Assembly: GCA_910890315.1 (NCBI GenBank)
Contig: CAJVGD010000013.1
Span: 1,054,001 to 1,118,000 of the forward strand
Reading direction: 5' to 3'
Length of the DNA: 64,000 nucleotides
Origin: Serendipita indica DSM 11827
Taxonomy: Eukaryota > Basidiomycota > Agaricomycetes > Sebacinales > Serendipitaceae
The translations under genes were made by a program, and so were the position numbers. Of this stretch, positions 1-12,192 are shown one piece after another (position 1 is the first letter of the stretch; each line of letters begins with the position of its first letter). The notes beneath the pieces are model-generated. The model was not told the DNA's origin, ran no database searches, and worked only from the letters and a program-made list of their open reading frames with translations.

Positions 1-2035
1 TGGCCCGGCGGGGAAAAGGCCAGGCGGTTCAAGACTTTACATAGATGGCAGTTTGACATTACGGCGCCGGCAATAGTTCAGTAAAAATCTGAAATGGTAA
101 GCATTCGGGATAAGAGGCCTCTCTTTTCCGATAAGACTATGTTTCGTCTGGTTGACCGTGCATCCCGGGATGTAATGATCCGCGACCCTGCGTCGGCTAT
201 CTAGATTCAACGGGCAGGGCTGATAGTTGTATAGTCTTTGTGCTATAGAATCTTTCTACTTGTTCGCCGTGCCTCCTGGTCCTCATGGACCTGTTTCGCC
301 CGGGGGGCTGTCTGGAAAGCTGTTCGAGGGTGGACAGAAAGGGAAGGCCCAAGGGTATCCCTGTTGATACGCCTGAAATGGTTCGCAAGGTGGGATGTCA
401 CACCAATAAATCTCTCGGATCTTCACGCCACGCTTAATGAGGAGAAGGATGGGCAATTGAAACGCGATGATTTGTGGGAACGCTCATAAAGTCTCACGCT
501 GGTGCGCAAAGTGATACCTCTTGATAAGCGGTGGGTTTGTCGATCACATCGGTGGCATAACATGTTAGAGAGCTGCCCAAGGGAATGGGTCTCGTTAGTG
601 CGACGCTCCGGCGTGGATGGAGCAGCCGGTTCAACGGACCCTGCTCAGTGCAACTATTTGAGTGAAACTGATTAGAAAATGTTCTTCGGATGAGACTGCC
701 AAATGGACAAGGCAACGATTACTGGGTGGGAACTTCTCCGATCAGTGGCTTGAGCATAGATGTTGGACGGGTGTGATCGTCGATCAGATGGCGGGGGCGA
801 AGTTATGTGACCAGACACGATGTGTGATATTATCAAGGTTACAAATGATCGCAGGCCGGGCATTCCACAAGTGAAACGATCGAGGGTCATTCTCAGAAGT
901 TTATCGATTTAAATGCAAACACCAAACACACCCCCAAAAGCGTGGATTGCAGCGTGTGTGGGGCACCTCGTTCGATCGCACTCCGATCATCCAGTAGATA
1001 TTTAACCAGCACTCGTCGATGGATAGCTGCATTACTCTTTCTCTTCCCTCTCTCTCTCGTTCCGGGGCGTGCAATCGCCTTGTTGCCCCGTCCGTCTGGC
1101 ATCTGACCGGCTCCGTTGTCTCTTGTCTTCCCCTTTAGGCAGAAACAGCGGCGGCGCACGGAGACTGTTTCTTTCCACACTAACGCGTCTGGTGCGAATT
1201 GTTGCTATCATATAGCTCCTGCGTTGTTCTTGTACGTGCGTCTCATCATCCTCCTTCAAATGACAAGTCCTGTTTGGGCGTCGCCCCTTTCTTTTTCTTT
1301 TTTCCGTGTTCATCTAAGGATATAAAACATCGCTGGTCGTTTCCCTTCCTTTTTTTTTACCTCCTCGACTGCCTCCCCTTCCTCGGGCCGTGTCCGTGTC
1401 CTGACGTCTTGCCTCTGCTCAGCCTTGGGGTCGTGGATCTCCCTTGGATCGTCCGTCACCTGAGCCCCCGTCGGCATCGCAGTTTATAGGCAGTCCCACT
1501 CGTCACTTAGCCGTTTGCCCCGCCTTCAACGCCGCCTACGTCTCGCCTCTGAGAGAGATAGGCCAGTCCGCTAACCCCCAAAGTTCGATCGATTCGACTG
1601 TCTTTGCCGACTGAAGCGATTGGCCTTGAAATTTTGACGTGTCGTAACGGCACTTCATTACCCGTTTCAAGCTCCGCTTGTTCGGCCCCCGAGATCCATT
1701 TTGCAAGGCCCCTGCGCGTGACTGGTGTTATTCTGGCAAGCTCCGCGAGAGGAAACTTCCGTTGTCGTTGTCATTTCCGAGGCCCTTTCCAGTGATCGCG
1801 AATTAGGCAGCCTGCCCGCGTCGCTAGAAACGTCTACCGAGATCGAAAAGGCTTCTAGATAAAACCCTTGTCAATCAGCCGCAACTTGTACCGTTTGCAC
1901 CCCTCGCTCGTCCTGACAGACTCTTCCCCAGTCGTCTGCCTGTCCTGTGCGTTGCTGCCACTCGCACCTGGTCATGTTCTGATGCGCGCTTTCTCCCCTT
2001 TTAAAGGTACTAGGTCTGCAAAGTTTGAAACATCA
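1..2035. other. Intergenic region and probable 5' leader
   Basis: No reading frame here has recognisable protein features. About 1,030-1,500 is strongly pyrimidine-rich on the plus strand, with many CT and TTTCTTT runs. That is common in promoters and 5' leaders of highly transcribed basidiomycete genes. It probably serves the plus-strand gene starting at 2,036. No tRNA or other RNA gene was recognised. Confidence 0.5.
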
Positions 2036-3112
2036 ATGGCGCTCCCACCTCCAACAAACCCGGCTAGTCGTCCAGTCGACCCCAAGCAGCTCCTCGATCG
2101 TTCCGCCCGCGAGTTTCTATCCAGGCGTGACCTTGATCCCCGACGACGGAGTACAACCCCGGCCCCTATTAGTAGTAGTAACGGATATTATACGTCCAAC
2201 GGCTATGCTTCCCCCGCGCCTGGAAACGCTTCGTCCGCCGTCGCCGCCCACCGAGCCATGAACAATACTCTGCCACCCATTACCAGCAGGACAACCGAGT
2301 ACTCGGCTCAGCAAAAAGCTGGTTCGTTATTCTCGCCAATTCGTTCCAGATTACAACTTACAATTCCCCTAGCCGCAGATATCAAAAGATCTCCGACAGC
2401 GGTACCAATCAGCTCTTCAAATCGATCCATCTATCCAGGACATATGCTCCCCCATGCCCCCTCTAGGTCCAACTCTTCCTATGTTCCGTATGGCAACTAT
2501 GCAAATTCAGATTCTCGCACAAATGGCGAATATCACCAGCCAACACCTATGTATCCATCATCTACATCTCCGCCTTCTTCCCCGCCATATTCCAACTCGC
2601 GATCCCCACTCTCCTCCAGTTCCATTGCGAGTCCACCACCTCAATCGCCCGCTTCGTCTCTATCCTCGCATCGCTCGCACTCTCAATCGTATGGCTACAA
2701 CTCTTCTTCTCCACCACCTCACCCTCACCTTCCGTCATCCTCGGGCGCGCTCACCGACTATGCCTCTTCAGGGCGGCTAGTACCTAGCCGTCACTCGCGC
2801 CGGACGAGTCACGACGTCCGACCCTCTTCTACTTCGTCAGGATTACATCACCACTACTCTTCCTCCTCTCCCTCTTCTGGCTATCCAAGGGTTGGACCAG
2901 CACTGGCAAACAATCTTCCGCCCGTCTTACCCCGACCGCCGAATACCTCTGGAGCCACAAGCGGATATCCTCCTCCTCCTAGACGTTCTAGTACCCTCGG
3001 TCCCGGTATCAGCTCTGCCAATGGAAGGAGTGGGAGGAGCATTGGTAAATTGACTGGTATCGACGACGAAGATGCCACCACTGCCGTCAATACCTATTAT
3101 CAGCGTGCCTAG
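2036..3112 (+). CDS. Ser/Pro/Tyr-rich low-complexity protein, unknown function
   Basis: The single main reading frame encodes about 358 residues starting MALPPPTNPASRP. ATG at 2,036 was chosen for its good context (atcaATGgc). An in-frame ATG at 1,982 would add 18 residues, and the frame upstream of that opens only with TTG. The first 45 residues are charged (LLDRSAREFLSRRDLDPRRR). The rest is dominated by Ser, Pro, Tyr and Gly with poly-Ser and poly-Pro runs and PPxY-like stretches, so it is probably disordered. An in-frame segment near 2,313-2,385 begins GTTCGT and ends CCGCAG and may be an unspliced intron. There is no membrane segment or known domain. It ends in a charged tail (KLTGIDDEDATTAVNTYYQ) that looks conserved in character. 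A cytoskeletal or signalling scaffold is possible, but no function can be assigned. Confidence 0.6.
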   Translation: MALPPPTNPASRPVDPKQLLDRSAREFLSRRDLDPRRRSTTPAPISSSNGYYTSNGYASPAPGNASSAVAAHRAMNNTLPPITSRTTEYSAQQKAGSLFSPIRSRLQLTIPLAADIKRSPTAVPISSSNRSIYPGHMLPHAPSRSNSSYVPYGNYANSDSRTNGEYHQPTPMYPSSTSPPSSPPYSNSRSPLSSSSIASPPPQSPASSLSSHRSHSQSYGYNSSSPPPHPHLPSSSGALTDYASSGRLVPSRHSRRTSHDVRPSSTSSGLHHHYSSSSPSSGYPRVGPALANNLPPVLPRPPNTSGATSGYPPPPRRSSTLGPGISSANGRSGRSIGKLTGIDDEDATTAVNTYYQRA

Positions 3113-4327
3113 CACCCGTTGATGCGGAAAAAATGTCTCTTATGATTGCGTCCATTAGGACATTCAATGGCCGACGCTGCCCCCGAGCTATCCACAAGCC
3201 CAGTATGCAGATGCATCTGGAGTATCGTCGGCATAGCACAGATATTACACTACGTACCATTCACTCGACGCTGACGTTGGGGATGAACGGCGGGTTCTAC
3301 GCGGTTTGGAATGATTTGACTCTCTCTCTCACATTGCTGCCGCCCAGAGCCCCCTTTTTTTAAAAAAAGGTAATCAGCATCGTTATTCTTCATGACTTGT
3401 TCGATTCGTGCTCTTTCTGGCATCCAGATTCTTTTCATGTCGCCACTTATTCTGTACATCAGTGCGACGCTCATACTTCTCCTACACTCACTCGCATACC
3501 ATTTGATCTATATTGCATATCATCCACTAGTACTTTTTTTACTCTCGATACACACCGACATGGCCATGGCCATGTATCCATCGTGTTTCCGACTGTTTGA
3601 TCGTCCTGTGCTCTGTGTCTCTTTACTCCGAATCAGTTTGGGTTTTGGTGCCGCCGTGCTCAGATCTCCGTTTTGCTCTCCTGTGTCCCCAGCTGAACAA
3701 TACTGACCACGCGTGAATACTCGATGACTGTACAAGAAAAAGGTACGTCTCTACATACTGATAACCAGACAGATCAGAATAAGAAATGCCAAGCGTACAT
3801 AAAGGAGGACATTTGAAAACAGGTAGAGTATTGCTGTTCAGCGAATGAAATGCCTCGTCGGCGCCTTTTCAAGCATTGCTGGGACCGCATCGCCGAAGTG
3901 AACGTATGACTCCCCATACAATGGTAAGCGCCATACAGCTGACTAGGGGAATTGAAGCGGGATAAGTCAATATCCCCGCCTCTTACGAGACTAGCTAGGA
4001 AAGGCATCCCAAGCTTGAGATGCCGCTTAACCCATGCTCTGTAACCGAGTCGGATGCGATAGTCATGTAACACAAATGTCGCAGTATTCGCTCAGTTCGT
4101 CGTAGCGGCGAATCGCAATTCCCCTGCGCAGCAACCTCTCGACATCGGAGGGTCAACTATATGCGAGTGCGAGGCGACGCTACACATCTCGGATATCTCC
4201 TATGTTCGGGCGGCACGATTGTTGTATCGCCCCTGGTTCTGAAGGAGGCATATGCGTCGTGGTGTGCTCCCGGAGATCCTGTTTGTTGATGCTGGGCAAT
4301 ATATTCCTCATCCAAGTGCTACATAAT
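3113..4327. other. Intergenic region between convergent genes
   Basis: This is the 3' flank of the low-complexity protein gene and of the membrane-protein gene beyond it, which converge here. Short open frames on both strands overlap one another and show no domain, signal peptide or plausible splice continuation. No repeat was recognised. Confidence 0.5.
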
Positions 4328-6509
4328 CTAGGTGTCACGTAAACTCTGCCTATTATTCTCAGGCGCACTCCATGGCGGCGGCGGTTCCTCTTCGCCTTCA
4401 CTCAGCACGCTTTCCCTCGCTCCGACATGTCCATATCTCCCATTTTCTGCCAACGTTGGATCGCGACCGTGTATCCTTGCGACGATACTTTCCGCCAACC
4501 GATCGATATCCCTCTCGCTCAAATTGGGGGCAACAGTCTGGGCAAGTGTACGGGCGGAAATAGAACCAGATCCAAGCGAATCGTCGTCTCTTCCTCTTCG
4601 ATGAGAACGATGACGACGTGTGCTTGGATATCGCCGGGAGGACTCTGAGCCAGACGTGGATGGGGTGACGAGGGAGATGCCTGATTCGGTCGCTACTGTC
4701 CCACTGGCAAATGCCCCTCGCCAATGGAGATGCCTGCCCGATGACGAGCCCGACGAAGGTGACCGTCTAGCCTCTCTGTCTCGACGCTGATGATGGCTAC
4801 GTGAACGATAGGGTGGTGTTGCTGAATCCGCAGGCGAGAGGACAGTATCTCCAGTAATCGACGATGCATTTTCTAGCGACGGGTTGTGAGTGTGTCCACT
4901 TGCATTCCTGCGCTCCAAGGACGCTAGTCTCGCTTCCTCCGCCGCCATTCGGATTTTGGCCAAGCCCGCGGCGCCAGTAATAGATTCATGTGACTCTCCC
5001 CCAAGATAGTGACCTGGTTGCACATTGAGGTTGGAACCAATGTTATACGGTACCTGCATCCGGTCAGCAACCCACCCTGACAAATAGGAGATCGACAGAC
5101 CTCTTCCGTAGGTTCATTGTGTACCTCAATCATAATATTTTGCTCCTGTTGTGCTACCTTTTCGAGCTTTGCTTGTTTTCTGCGCCTCCACAAACAGAAG
5201 AGCAAGAGGAAAAGGATGGAGAGTGTGCCCAAGATTGACCCAACAATGGCAGGGATCAAGTACGGGGTATTTGATTTTCCTTGTCCACTCGCATTCTCGT
5301 TCGCCGAGTTATTGGTAGAAGAGCCACCAATGTCTGGAAGAGAAAGACTGCTAAGTGTAATGGTGGCAGCCACTATGGATCCCCCCGGAAGGGTCGTACT
5401 TCCAGACACTGTGACGCTCGTAAAGAGAACAGCACCACTTGTACTTCCTCCCGTCCGTGTATCTCCAGAGGATGACCCATTGGCAACAGAGCCTGATGAT
5501 GGGTTGGGATTTGCGCCGCCGTTTGTCTGCGTTGAACCGGCGTTGTTACTCGAGCTCCCTCCAGAGTTGTTATTGTTATTATTATTATTATTCGCACCCC
5601 CGTTATTCGAGCTTCCGTTGTTGTTGTTGTTGTTGGTGCTGCTCGGGCTCGACGCAGGCGGGTTGGCAGACTGCTGAGGTGTACTTGGTGCTGGGGCTTG
5701 ATATGTTGGGTTGTATCCAACTCTAAGAATGGAATGTTAGAATGAAATGACGCGACGAATGGCAGACGCACATTGCAGAGAACCGTGAGCCTGGGCAAAC
5801 CCACCATTATTACTCGAGAAGCAACTATTGATCACGCCTAGACTATGTCAATCAGACTACCTTGTGGTCTGCGGAACCTACTCGAGGATCGGGACGCCTA
5901 CATAAATGAGATAAGTTCGCAATTCAGGCAGAATTCGTGTAGCAAAAGACTCACCCAGGCCGTGTCACAGTAGATGAAAGGTGAGCTAACGAGATTTTGA
6001 AGCGAGAATCTGCATGTTCCAGAGTCTACAGTGACCGTCTGAAGATCTTGGACGGTAAACTGGCTCGCTTTGAACAGCATCAACGTTTCGTTCACGCTTT
6101 CAACTATAGAGTTCAATAACGTACCGCGACCATTAAGAAAGCTGAGCAACTGGCTACAATCGCTTGCGGACGGACGCTGAGGCGAGTCGTTGGTACACCT
6201 CGGAGGCGCATCTGCAGGACAAATGTACTCTTGTCGTTTATGTACTAGTTTCCTCCGTCTATTTATTAGATTATCTGAACAGTCGGTCGAGTAGATGGCC
6301 GGGTGGAATGGATCTGAACGAGCGGGTGCGAGTTGGACGGTGATTCCTGGATGTCCATTGGGACATAGAATCTCTATAAACCAATTAAAGGGATAAGATA
6401 GCAAATGTGTATTATACATACCAGGTAACGAAGAAGCAAACGAGTGGATGACAAGGGAGAGAATAAATAGCACACGAGTTATAAGCTGCCTTTGGATTCG
6501 GTATCCCAT
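4328..6509 (-). CDS. Single-pass membrane protein, PPPPW-tail family, copy A
   Basis: Spliced product is about 620 residues. Exon 1 (6,509-6,422) encodes a signal peptide. The intron at 6,421-6,374 is GTATGT...TAG. The mature part starts EILCPNG and carries a dibasic KR-Q site, then cysteines ending in CDTAW. An in-frame 57-bp intron interrupts this domain at the same place as in the neighbouring paralogue. Next come small exons between 5,897 and 5,723, placed mainly by analogy with copy B. A long Asn/Ser/Gly stalk follows, then one transmembrane helix (LIPAIVGSILGTLSILFLLL) with RRRK after it. After a 47-bp intron (5,100-5,054) the cytoplasmic tail holds TLAQTVAPNLSERDIDRLAESI and ends near EEEPPPPWSAP. 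The layout resembles fungal wall-stress sensors of the Wsc/Mid2 kind, but no homology to them is claimed. Function unknown. Confidence 0.72.
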
Positions 6510-6930
6510 TTAGACGGCGACTCCAGACGCAAGCTATTACGCCTGTAGCCCAGCTTTCTCGCAGAGGATAGAGAGGGGATGGTCCCAGAGAGGGAGAGGT
6601 GGGAGTTGTCGACGGCGGCGGGAACAAGAAGAGAAAACGATGAATTCGAGGAGAAGAAAGGAAGATCGGACACTGCTCTGGCCGCCTGCGTCTGCAATAC
6701 TCACGTTCCCAGGCTACCAAGCATCCGGTGCGATGACCACGCTCGGAAGCGCTTAGCGAGTGCGCTGACATTATAAATGGTCAGGGGTCCAACGTAAGGG
6801 ATGTAATGCATCTAACTCGTGTATACTATTTATTCATTACACCGACAGCTTGCTCCGTGCTACACGGAACCAAGAGGCAACAGGTAAGAAGGTAGAATAA
6901 AACAGTCCATATGTTTAATTATTGTCCAAA
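6510..6930. promoter_or_regulatory. Spacer and promoter of membrane-protein copy A
   Basis: This 421-bp spacer lies between the 3' end of copy B and the start codon of copy A, both on the minus strand. It must hold the terminator of B and the promoter of A. No clear TATA box or repeat was seen. Confidence 0.4.
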
Positions 6931-9025
6931 TCAACTTGCACCAGGCCTTCGTCCATTCCACGATGCACGCCATGGCGGCGGTGGGTCTTCCCCGTAGACA
7001 GTGCCCTCGCCACCGTACGCCAATGGAGCGAATCCATCCGAAGCGTGCGGAACGCCAGCACCCGTACCAGAAATACTAGCTCCTGGTCCTCCGCCATGGA
7101 ACTGCGCATACCCTACCGAACCAAGCGTTTGTCCATTTCCTCCAGCAGACGCCAAGGCAGCCGCCGTATCGCGCGCTTGCATCCGCGCAACGATACTATC
7201 TGCCAATCGATGAATATCATCCTCCGAGAGGTTTGGCGCCATGGCCTGTGCAAGGGTGCGCGCGGACATGGAACGCCGACGTTGATTCGTCGCGTGCGAG
7301 GCAAGTACAGCATCAATCTCAGCGTGTGTTGGTAGATCGGGGTTGCCGAGTTCTAGTTCGTATTGATCTCCGTGTTGGCGATACGGTTGTGGGTGCTCAT
7401 CGGAAGTAGGCTGAAGTCCACTATTCGTCGTGATTGGCGAATCTAAAGGGCTTGCCGTTCCTGTATTCGCACCACCCAGGAGATGGTTCACAGACGAGGT
7501 TGAATATTCTGACATGGGGGCGGCAGGTCGAACGACCCGCCCACCATTGTAGAACATGTTGGCTTTATTCGAGCCAAACCCAAATCCATGGTTGTGATGA
7601 TCGCTGTTGGTGTTCGTAGGCGGGATAGTGAAGGTCTGCGACTGAGATTCGGTCATAATAGATCCACGAGCGGACTAGAAGAAACAAGGGTTATTTGAGA
7701 GAAACTGAAAGAGGATTCCCACTAACCGTCCTTGGCTGTCCATTAGCATCATGAACGGACTCATCGTATATCTTCACTGTCGAGTTGCGGCGCTGCTGCA
7801 TCTTCCTACACCAATACAGCAAGGCACCTACCAATCCCAACAAGGCTATACCACCCATCACGCCGCCAACAATCACAGCTGGACCTGGGCCTTTACGTTG
7901 TACCCCTCCGTTGGTATTTTCATCATTATTGTTGTTGGGAGTCTCAGCATTTGCTGAGGCAATCGAGGCACCACCACTGAGCCCCTGTGGGACCTCATGG
8001 GACGACGACTGGCTACTGGTTGGAGTCGGTGAGTGGCCAGTACTACTAGATAATAAGGTGGAAGAGCTCTGCGTGGAGCTCGAACCACTGCTTGATGATG
8101 AGGCACCAGCAGCAGAGGACTGTTGCGTCGAAGCGACGTTATTGTTTGCAGTGCTACTCTGCTCTGGTGGCGAAGAAGCAGGGTAGGTTGGTGGCGGCGT
8201 ATAAGCGGGAGCGGCTGGGTTCAGACACACGCTGATAACACGTCAACTTTTCGTAGAAGATGGAGGGGGAGGACACACTCGAGCTTAAACTGCGTAATAT
8301 CGCAGTATCCTCCAGGTGTTTGCGGTAGACATGTTGAGATCAAAGCTGCAAGGGTGGTTAAATATGGTCATCCGGTGAGTTGCAATCTCACCATTGGATT
8401 GAGAGGCCTAACGTTTGATTAGTCGCCATTGAAATGGGTAGAAGAAGTACATACCCAGCTCGAGTCACACCAGGTCACCGACGACGCGGCATTGTTGGTA
8501 AAGCGGAACAGACAAGTATTCGAGGTGACGGAGACAGATTGTTTCCCATTGACGGCTGTCTGGATATCTACAAGAGCACGTTCAAACTTGGATTGAGTAG
8601 TGGAAGCTGAGTACGTACTTCGACCTTGTAGGTAACTCGACAAGGCTTGACAGTCGCTCGTCAACGGAGTCCCCGTCCCGCCATAACACCTCGCGGCGCG
8701 TGTGCAATCAGTCGAGCATACACTGGTCTGTCTTTTCTCGAGCGAGGTGCTCGTGTTGGGCTCTATCAACGTCGCATTTGCGTGTATCCACGGGCAGTCG
8801 ATGGTAAAGATGGCGGGCTGAAAGGGCTGCTCTACAAAGTGTTGGAGATAATTTATGATCCCCTGCTTGCCATCAGGACACAGGAATTCTACAATGGTAC
8901 CATCAACACGCGGTTACGACCACGTTACATGAAAAGAGTATGGTCGTACCTTCACCAGGCTGTATAAAGCCGGCATATGTAGTCAAAAAGAGGGTAAAAA
9001 ACCAAAAGAGTGTGTGATTCCGCAT
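6931..9025 (-). CDS. Single-pass membrane protein, PPPPW-tail family, copy B
   Basis: Spliced product is about 594 residues. Exon 1 (9,025-8,956) encodes a signal peptide starting MRNHTLFWFF. The 67-bp intron 8,955-8,889 is followed by EFLCPDGKQGI, which matches EILCPNGHPGI of copy A. The outer domain has KRQTSVC, DCQALSSYLQGR and WCDSSW; an in-frame 51-bp intron (GTACGT...GTAG) lies after QGR. A 16-nt micro-exon follows, then a 67-nt exon ending before VCLNPAAPAY. The stalk is Ser/Thr-rich. The membrane helix (VIVGGVMGGIALLGLVGALL) is followed by YWCRK. After intron 7,726-7,675 the tail holds TLAQAMAPNLSEDDIHRLADSI and ends in EDPPPPWRASWNG. Splice phases add up without a stop. The exon plan is shared with copy A, so this is a tandem duplication. 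Function unknown; a surface sensor or adhesin-like receptor is an inference from architecture. Confidence 0.75.
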
Positions 9026-9208
9026 GATAGGCGGGTTATACGGTGTAGGGGGCGTCTGAACGGGACAACCGAGTCCAAGAGTTCAGCAGTGGGCAAACCA
9101 TATGAAATGCTGTGTGAATCCGACGCTTGGAGATGCCATGAAACCACAATTTCTCACAATTCAACACCGGGGTTAACGCGGTGGGAAAAAGGGTTTTGTC
9201 CACCACGG

Positions 9209-10591
9209 ATGGCCCTTATACCCGAGCTCGTAGACGCTCTTCGGCTCAGCTGTCTGCAGCTGGATCAAGAGTGTCCAGAAAATATTAAAAATATAAGAAG
9301 GCGGCTACTGGGCTACTTTGACTCGCGCGATGAACAGCAACTCGAGGAGCTGAGAGTGGCCGTGTATAGAAGCCTCCCAACGAACGATGCCGTTGCTTGT
9401 CGAGCTCTCTATGCAGATATTTGCATCGCCCAATGCCTGTTGGATATACAAGACGACGCTTCGGACACGCAGAAGATGTTCATCTGTATCCAGCGATTAG
9501 ATGGTGCTCTCGTCTTCTCGGGGGCACCAGGACGACAAGATTCTGTCCACGCATTGATCAAATCCGCCCAATCTCAGCTTCCAAAACAGTCCCCATCGCT
9601 TGTTTCTTCCCAGACATTCCTCTCGCGCGCAGACCACGAGCCAGAAGTACCAGAATGTGGTGGACGGATACAGGAGATGCAAGAAGAGCCAGATATGATG
9701 CAATTTCTCAACAAGTACAGCAAAGTACCGTTTATCGTCAGAGGAGGAATTAGGCATTGGCCAGCTGTCGAAAAGTGGACCTTCCCTGCATACCTTCTGT
9801 CTATCACCGGACGAGGTCGTGTAGTACCAGTTGAAGTCGGCAAAGACTACCGTGTGGATGGCTGGAACCAAACGATGATGTCGTGGGAGGCATTCCTTCA
9901 ACATCTTGAGAAGAAAGATGCTGGTGATGAACCGCTCTATCTCGCCCAACATTCGCTCCTGTCACAGTTTCCAGCGCTTAGGGAGGACGTAGTGGTCCCA
10001 GACCTTGTATACTACGCGCCAACGCCTTCACCAGACACGCCGGGGTATTCTCCACCAAACAACGACGAAGGCCTCATCATCAACGCATGGTTAGGGCCCT
10101 TTGGTACGATTTCACCTGCTCACCAAGTGCGTACTCATCTGAATAAGAGTGCGAACACGACTTACAGACCTTTGTGGCAATAGGATCCATATTTCAATTG
10201 CTATGGTATGCATTTTCCAATCCCTTCATTGGGTGATATTGATGGACGAAGCCCAAGTCGTCGGTCGCAAAACTGTCTGGCTCGCTTCACCGGCTCTACA
10301 AGAGGAATTGCGACCCCTACCTCAAGATTCAGGGTTGGGGAATACGAGTACACTTGATGTCTTCTTACTCACACGTGAATCCAATCCTACTGTTCTAGAG
10401 CGGTCCATGGTAATCACGCTCCAGCCAGGTGATCTTGTACGTCCACCAGCCTCTTTCCTCCTCGTCTACCGTTGACATTTCCCTCATAAACTTGTGATAC
10501 AACAATATTCCCTTAGCTCTTTTTTCCACCACAGTGGTGGCACGCTATGCGAAGCGAAGATACAAGCTTCTCCGTCTCCTTCTGGTTCTAA
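9209..10591 (+). CDS. KDM8/JMJD5-like JmjC dioxygenase
   Basis: The four-exon gene (9,209-10,126; 10,184-10,205; 10,252-10,436; 10,517-10,591) encodes about 400 residues from MALIPELVD. The N-terminal third is a helical domain. The C-terminal half matches the cupin/JmjC fold of KDM8/JMJD5: FIVRGGIRHWPA, VPVEVGKDYRVDGW, PLYLAQHSLL, INAWLGPFGTISPAHQ-DPYFN, QVVGRKTVWLASP and, in the last exon, PQWWHAMRSEDTSFSVSFWF. The iron-binding HxD falls across the first intron (H-Q then D), and the distal His is in WWHAM. Known members are Fe(II)/2-oxoglutarate hydroxylases or proteases acting on proteins. The substrate here cannot be read from sequence. The start is 184 bp from the divergent membrane-protein gene. 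Confidence 0.85.
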
Positions 10592-10818
10592 TTTCGCGCT
10601 CGACATATTGAATAATAATGAGGGCCAGGTTGAACCCTTTTAGCACGAATATTGGTTGCATTACAATATCGGCTATGCACAGCCGACCGTAGCTATTTCT
10701 CACCAGTTGTCGGGGTGACTATTTTCGACGCACGATACATATAGGGGACCCTCCAGTATGCCCCTTCGCTCGTACTTGATCAACCCGTTCCTTTCAAAGT
10801 CACTCACTCAGCTAAACT

Positions 10819-12138
10819 ATGAAACGTGCCGTCGCTCCCTTCCTCCTGTTCTCTGCAGTACGAGTAGCTCTCGCTGCTAACTGCGCGTGCGGATACATCG
10901 ATTCAAACAATCGTGTCTGGGTGCGTTTTTGTTTTTGTCAAGCATCGCAAAGCTGATCATCCGTCTATCTTCACCACCTAATGCACACCGTACATCCAGC
11001 GCGAGGCAATCGTGTCCAACTTCACTCAACCACAAGGCGCTCTCGCGGCTGTCAACGATAATTGGATCATTTCGTCCGAAACGATCGTACAGTCGGGACA
11101 GAATCAAAAGAATATCGAATATGTCACGGGAAATGTGTTCCAGTACAACGACGCATTGGGTATTCGGGCATCAGCTGTAAGTCACCCTCCATTAGATGCA
11201 CCTTTCCGCCTTTGGAAACTCCGTATGGGATATGATACCGACGCAAATCTTTATAGTATACAGGCGGTGCAGGTGTCAAATCTGGAGAAATATTTACAGA
11301 AGTGAGTCCATCGTACATGTCAAGGACCGAGCTGAAGAGAGACAGCGCTCGAATATCCTGTACGGCACCTTCCGCATGCGCGCTGTCGTCCCCACCGTTC
11401 CAGGTGTCGTCTTTGGTACGCCTGTGTGGCTCTCTCCTAATGTCATTGACCTCGAATCGCATGATGAACAGGGTTCTTTACGTACATCAATGAAGTCCAG
11501 GAACAAGACATCGAATTTCTCTCATCGGATGAGGATTACTACCAGCATGTGTACTATACCAACCAGCCGGGTCAACTGAATGGCGACGTTGATTGGGATG
11601 CACACAAGGTAAGCTCATGCCATCTTATTTGCAGTGTTGACATTGGTTCCCAGGATGTCGTCGTACCCGGAGCGGACTTTACGTGCGTCCACATATCCTG
11701 TGCTCTATATCGAAAGTAGCTGACGGCAATGCCTTGCAGCGCATTTGGCGAACACCGGATCGATTGGTTGCCGAGTGCGTCCGAGTATTACTACCAAGGT
11801 TCAAAGACCGCAGTCAGTGCCAAATGACCCTTCAAATGAGAAATTGAACTCACATCGCGTAGACCATCACGAAAAATGTACCGAATACACCATCCGAATT
11901 GGTCCTCAACGTTTGGAGCAATGGTGATCCGTGAGTATCTACTCATTCAATGTCTCCCCGCTCCTCCAGGGCAATAGCTGATGTTTCTATCAGCAATTTT
12001 TCGCGCGGTCCCCCGACTGCAGATGCCATTGCGACCGTTCAGTGGGTGCAACTCTACTTCAATTCGACAGCCGTGTCGGAGAGTGCATTCAATTCGGCGT
12101 GTGCAGCTGCTGGACATGTTCCGCAGTGTCGTGTATAG
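10819..12138 (+). CDS. Secreted glycoside hydrolase family 16-type protein
   Basis: The gene has about eight exons and starts MKRAVAPFLLFSAVRVALA, a signal peptide cut before ANCACGY. Spliced segments read TGGAGVKSGEIFTE-RSNILYGTFRMRAV, then FFTYINEVQEQDIEFLSSD, then NGDVDWDAHK, FGEHRIDWLPS and LVLNVWSNGDP. EQDIE fits the ExDxE catalytic signature of GH16 (nucleophile, helper Asp, acid/base Glu), and it sits on the expected strand after the YG-F-R motif. GH16 enzymes act on beta-1,3/1,4-glucans, galactans or wall glucan-chitin links; the exact substrate is open. There is no GPI-like hydrophobic tail, so it is likely secreted into the wall or medium. The 3' end converges on the DUF202-like gene with a gap of only 54 bp. 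Confidence 0.8.
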
Positions 12139-12192
12139 GCGATTTGATCCGCTGTAAAGCAGTCGCGGCGAATAGAGATTATGATTCGTGGG

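Noticed and set aside
5117-5677. Leu-rich plus-strand frame opposite membrane-protein copy A
   Set aside because: Antisense of the Asn/Ser-rich stalk and membrane helix; spliced minus-strand exons explain the sequence.
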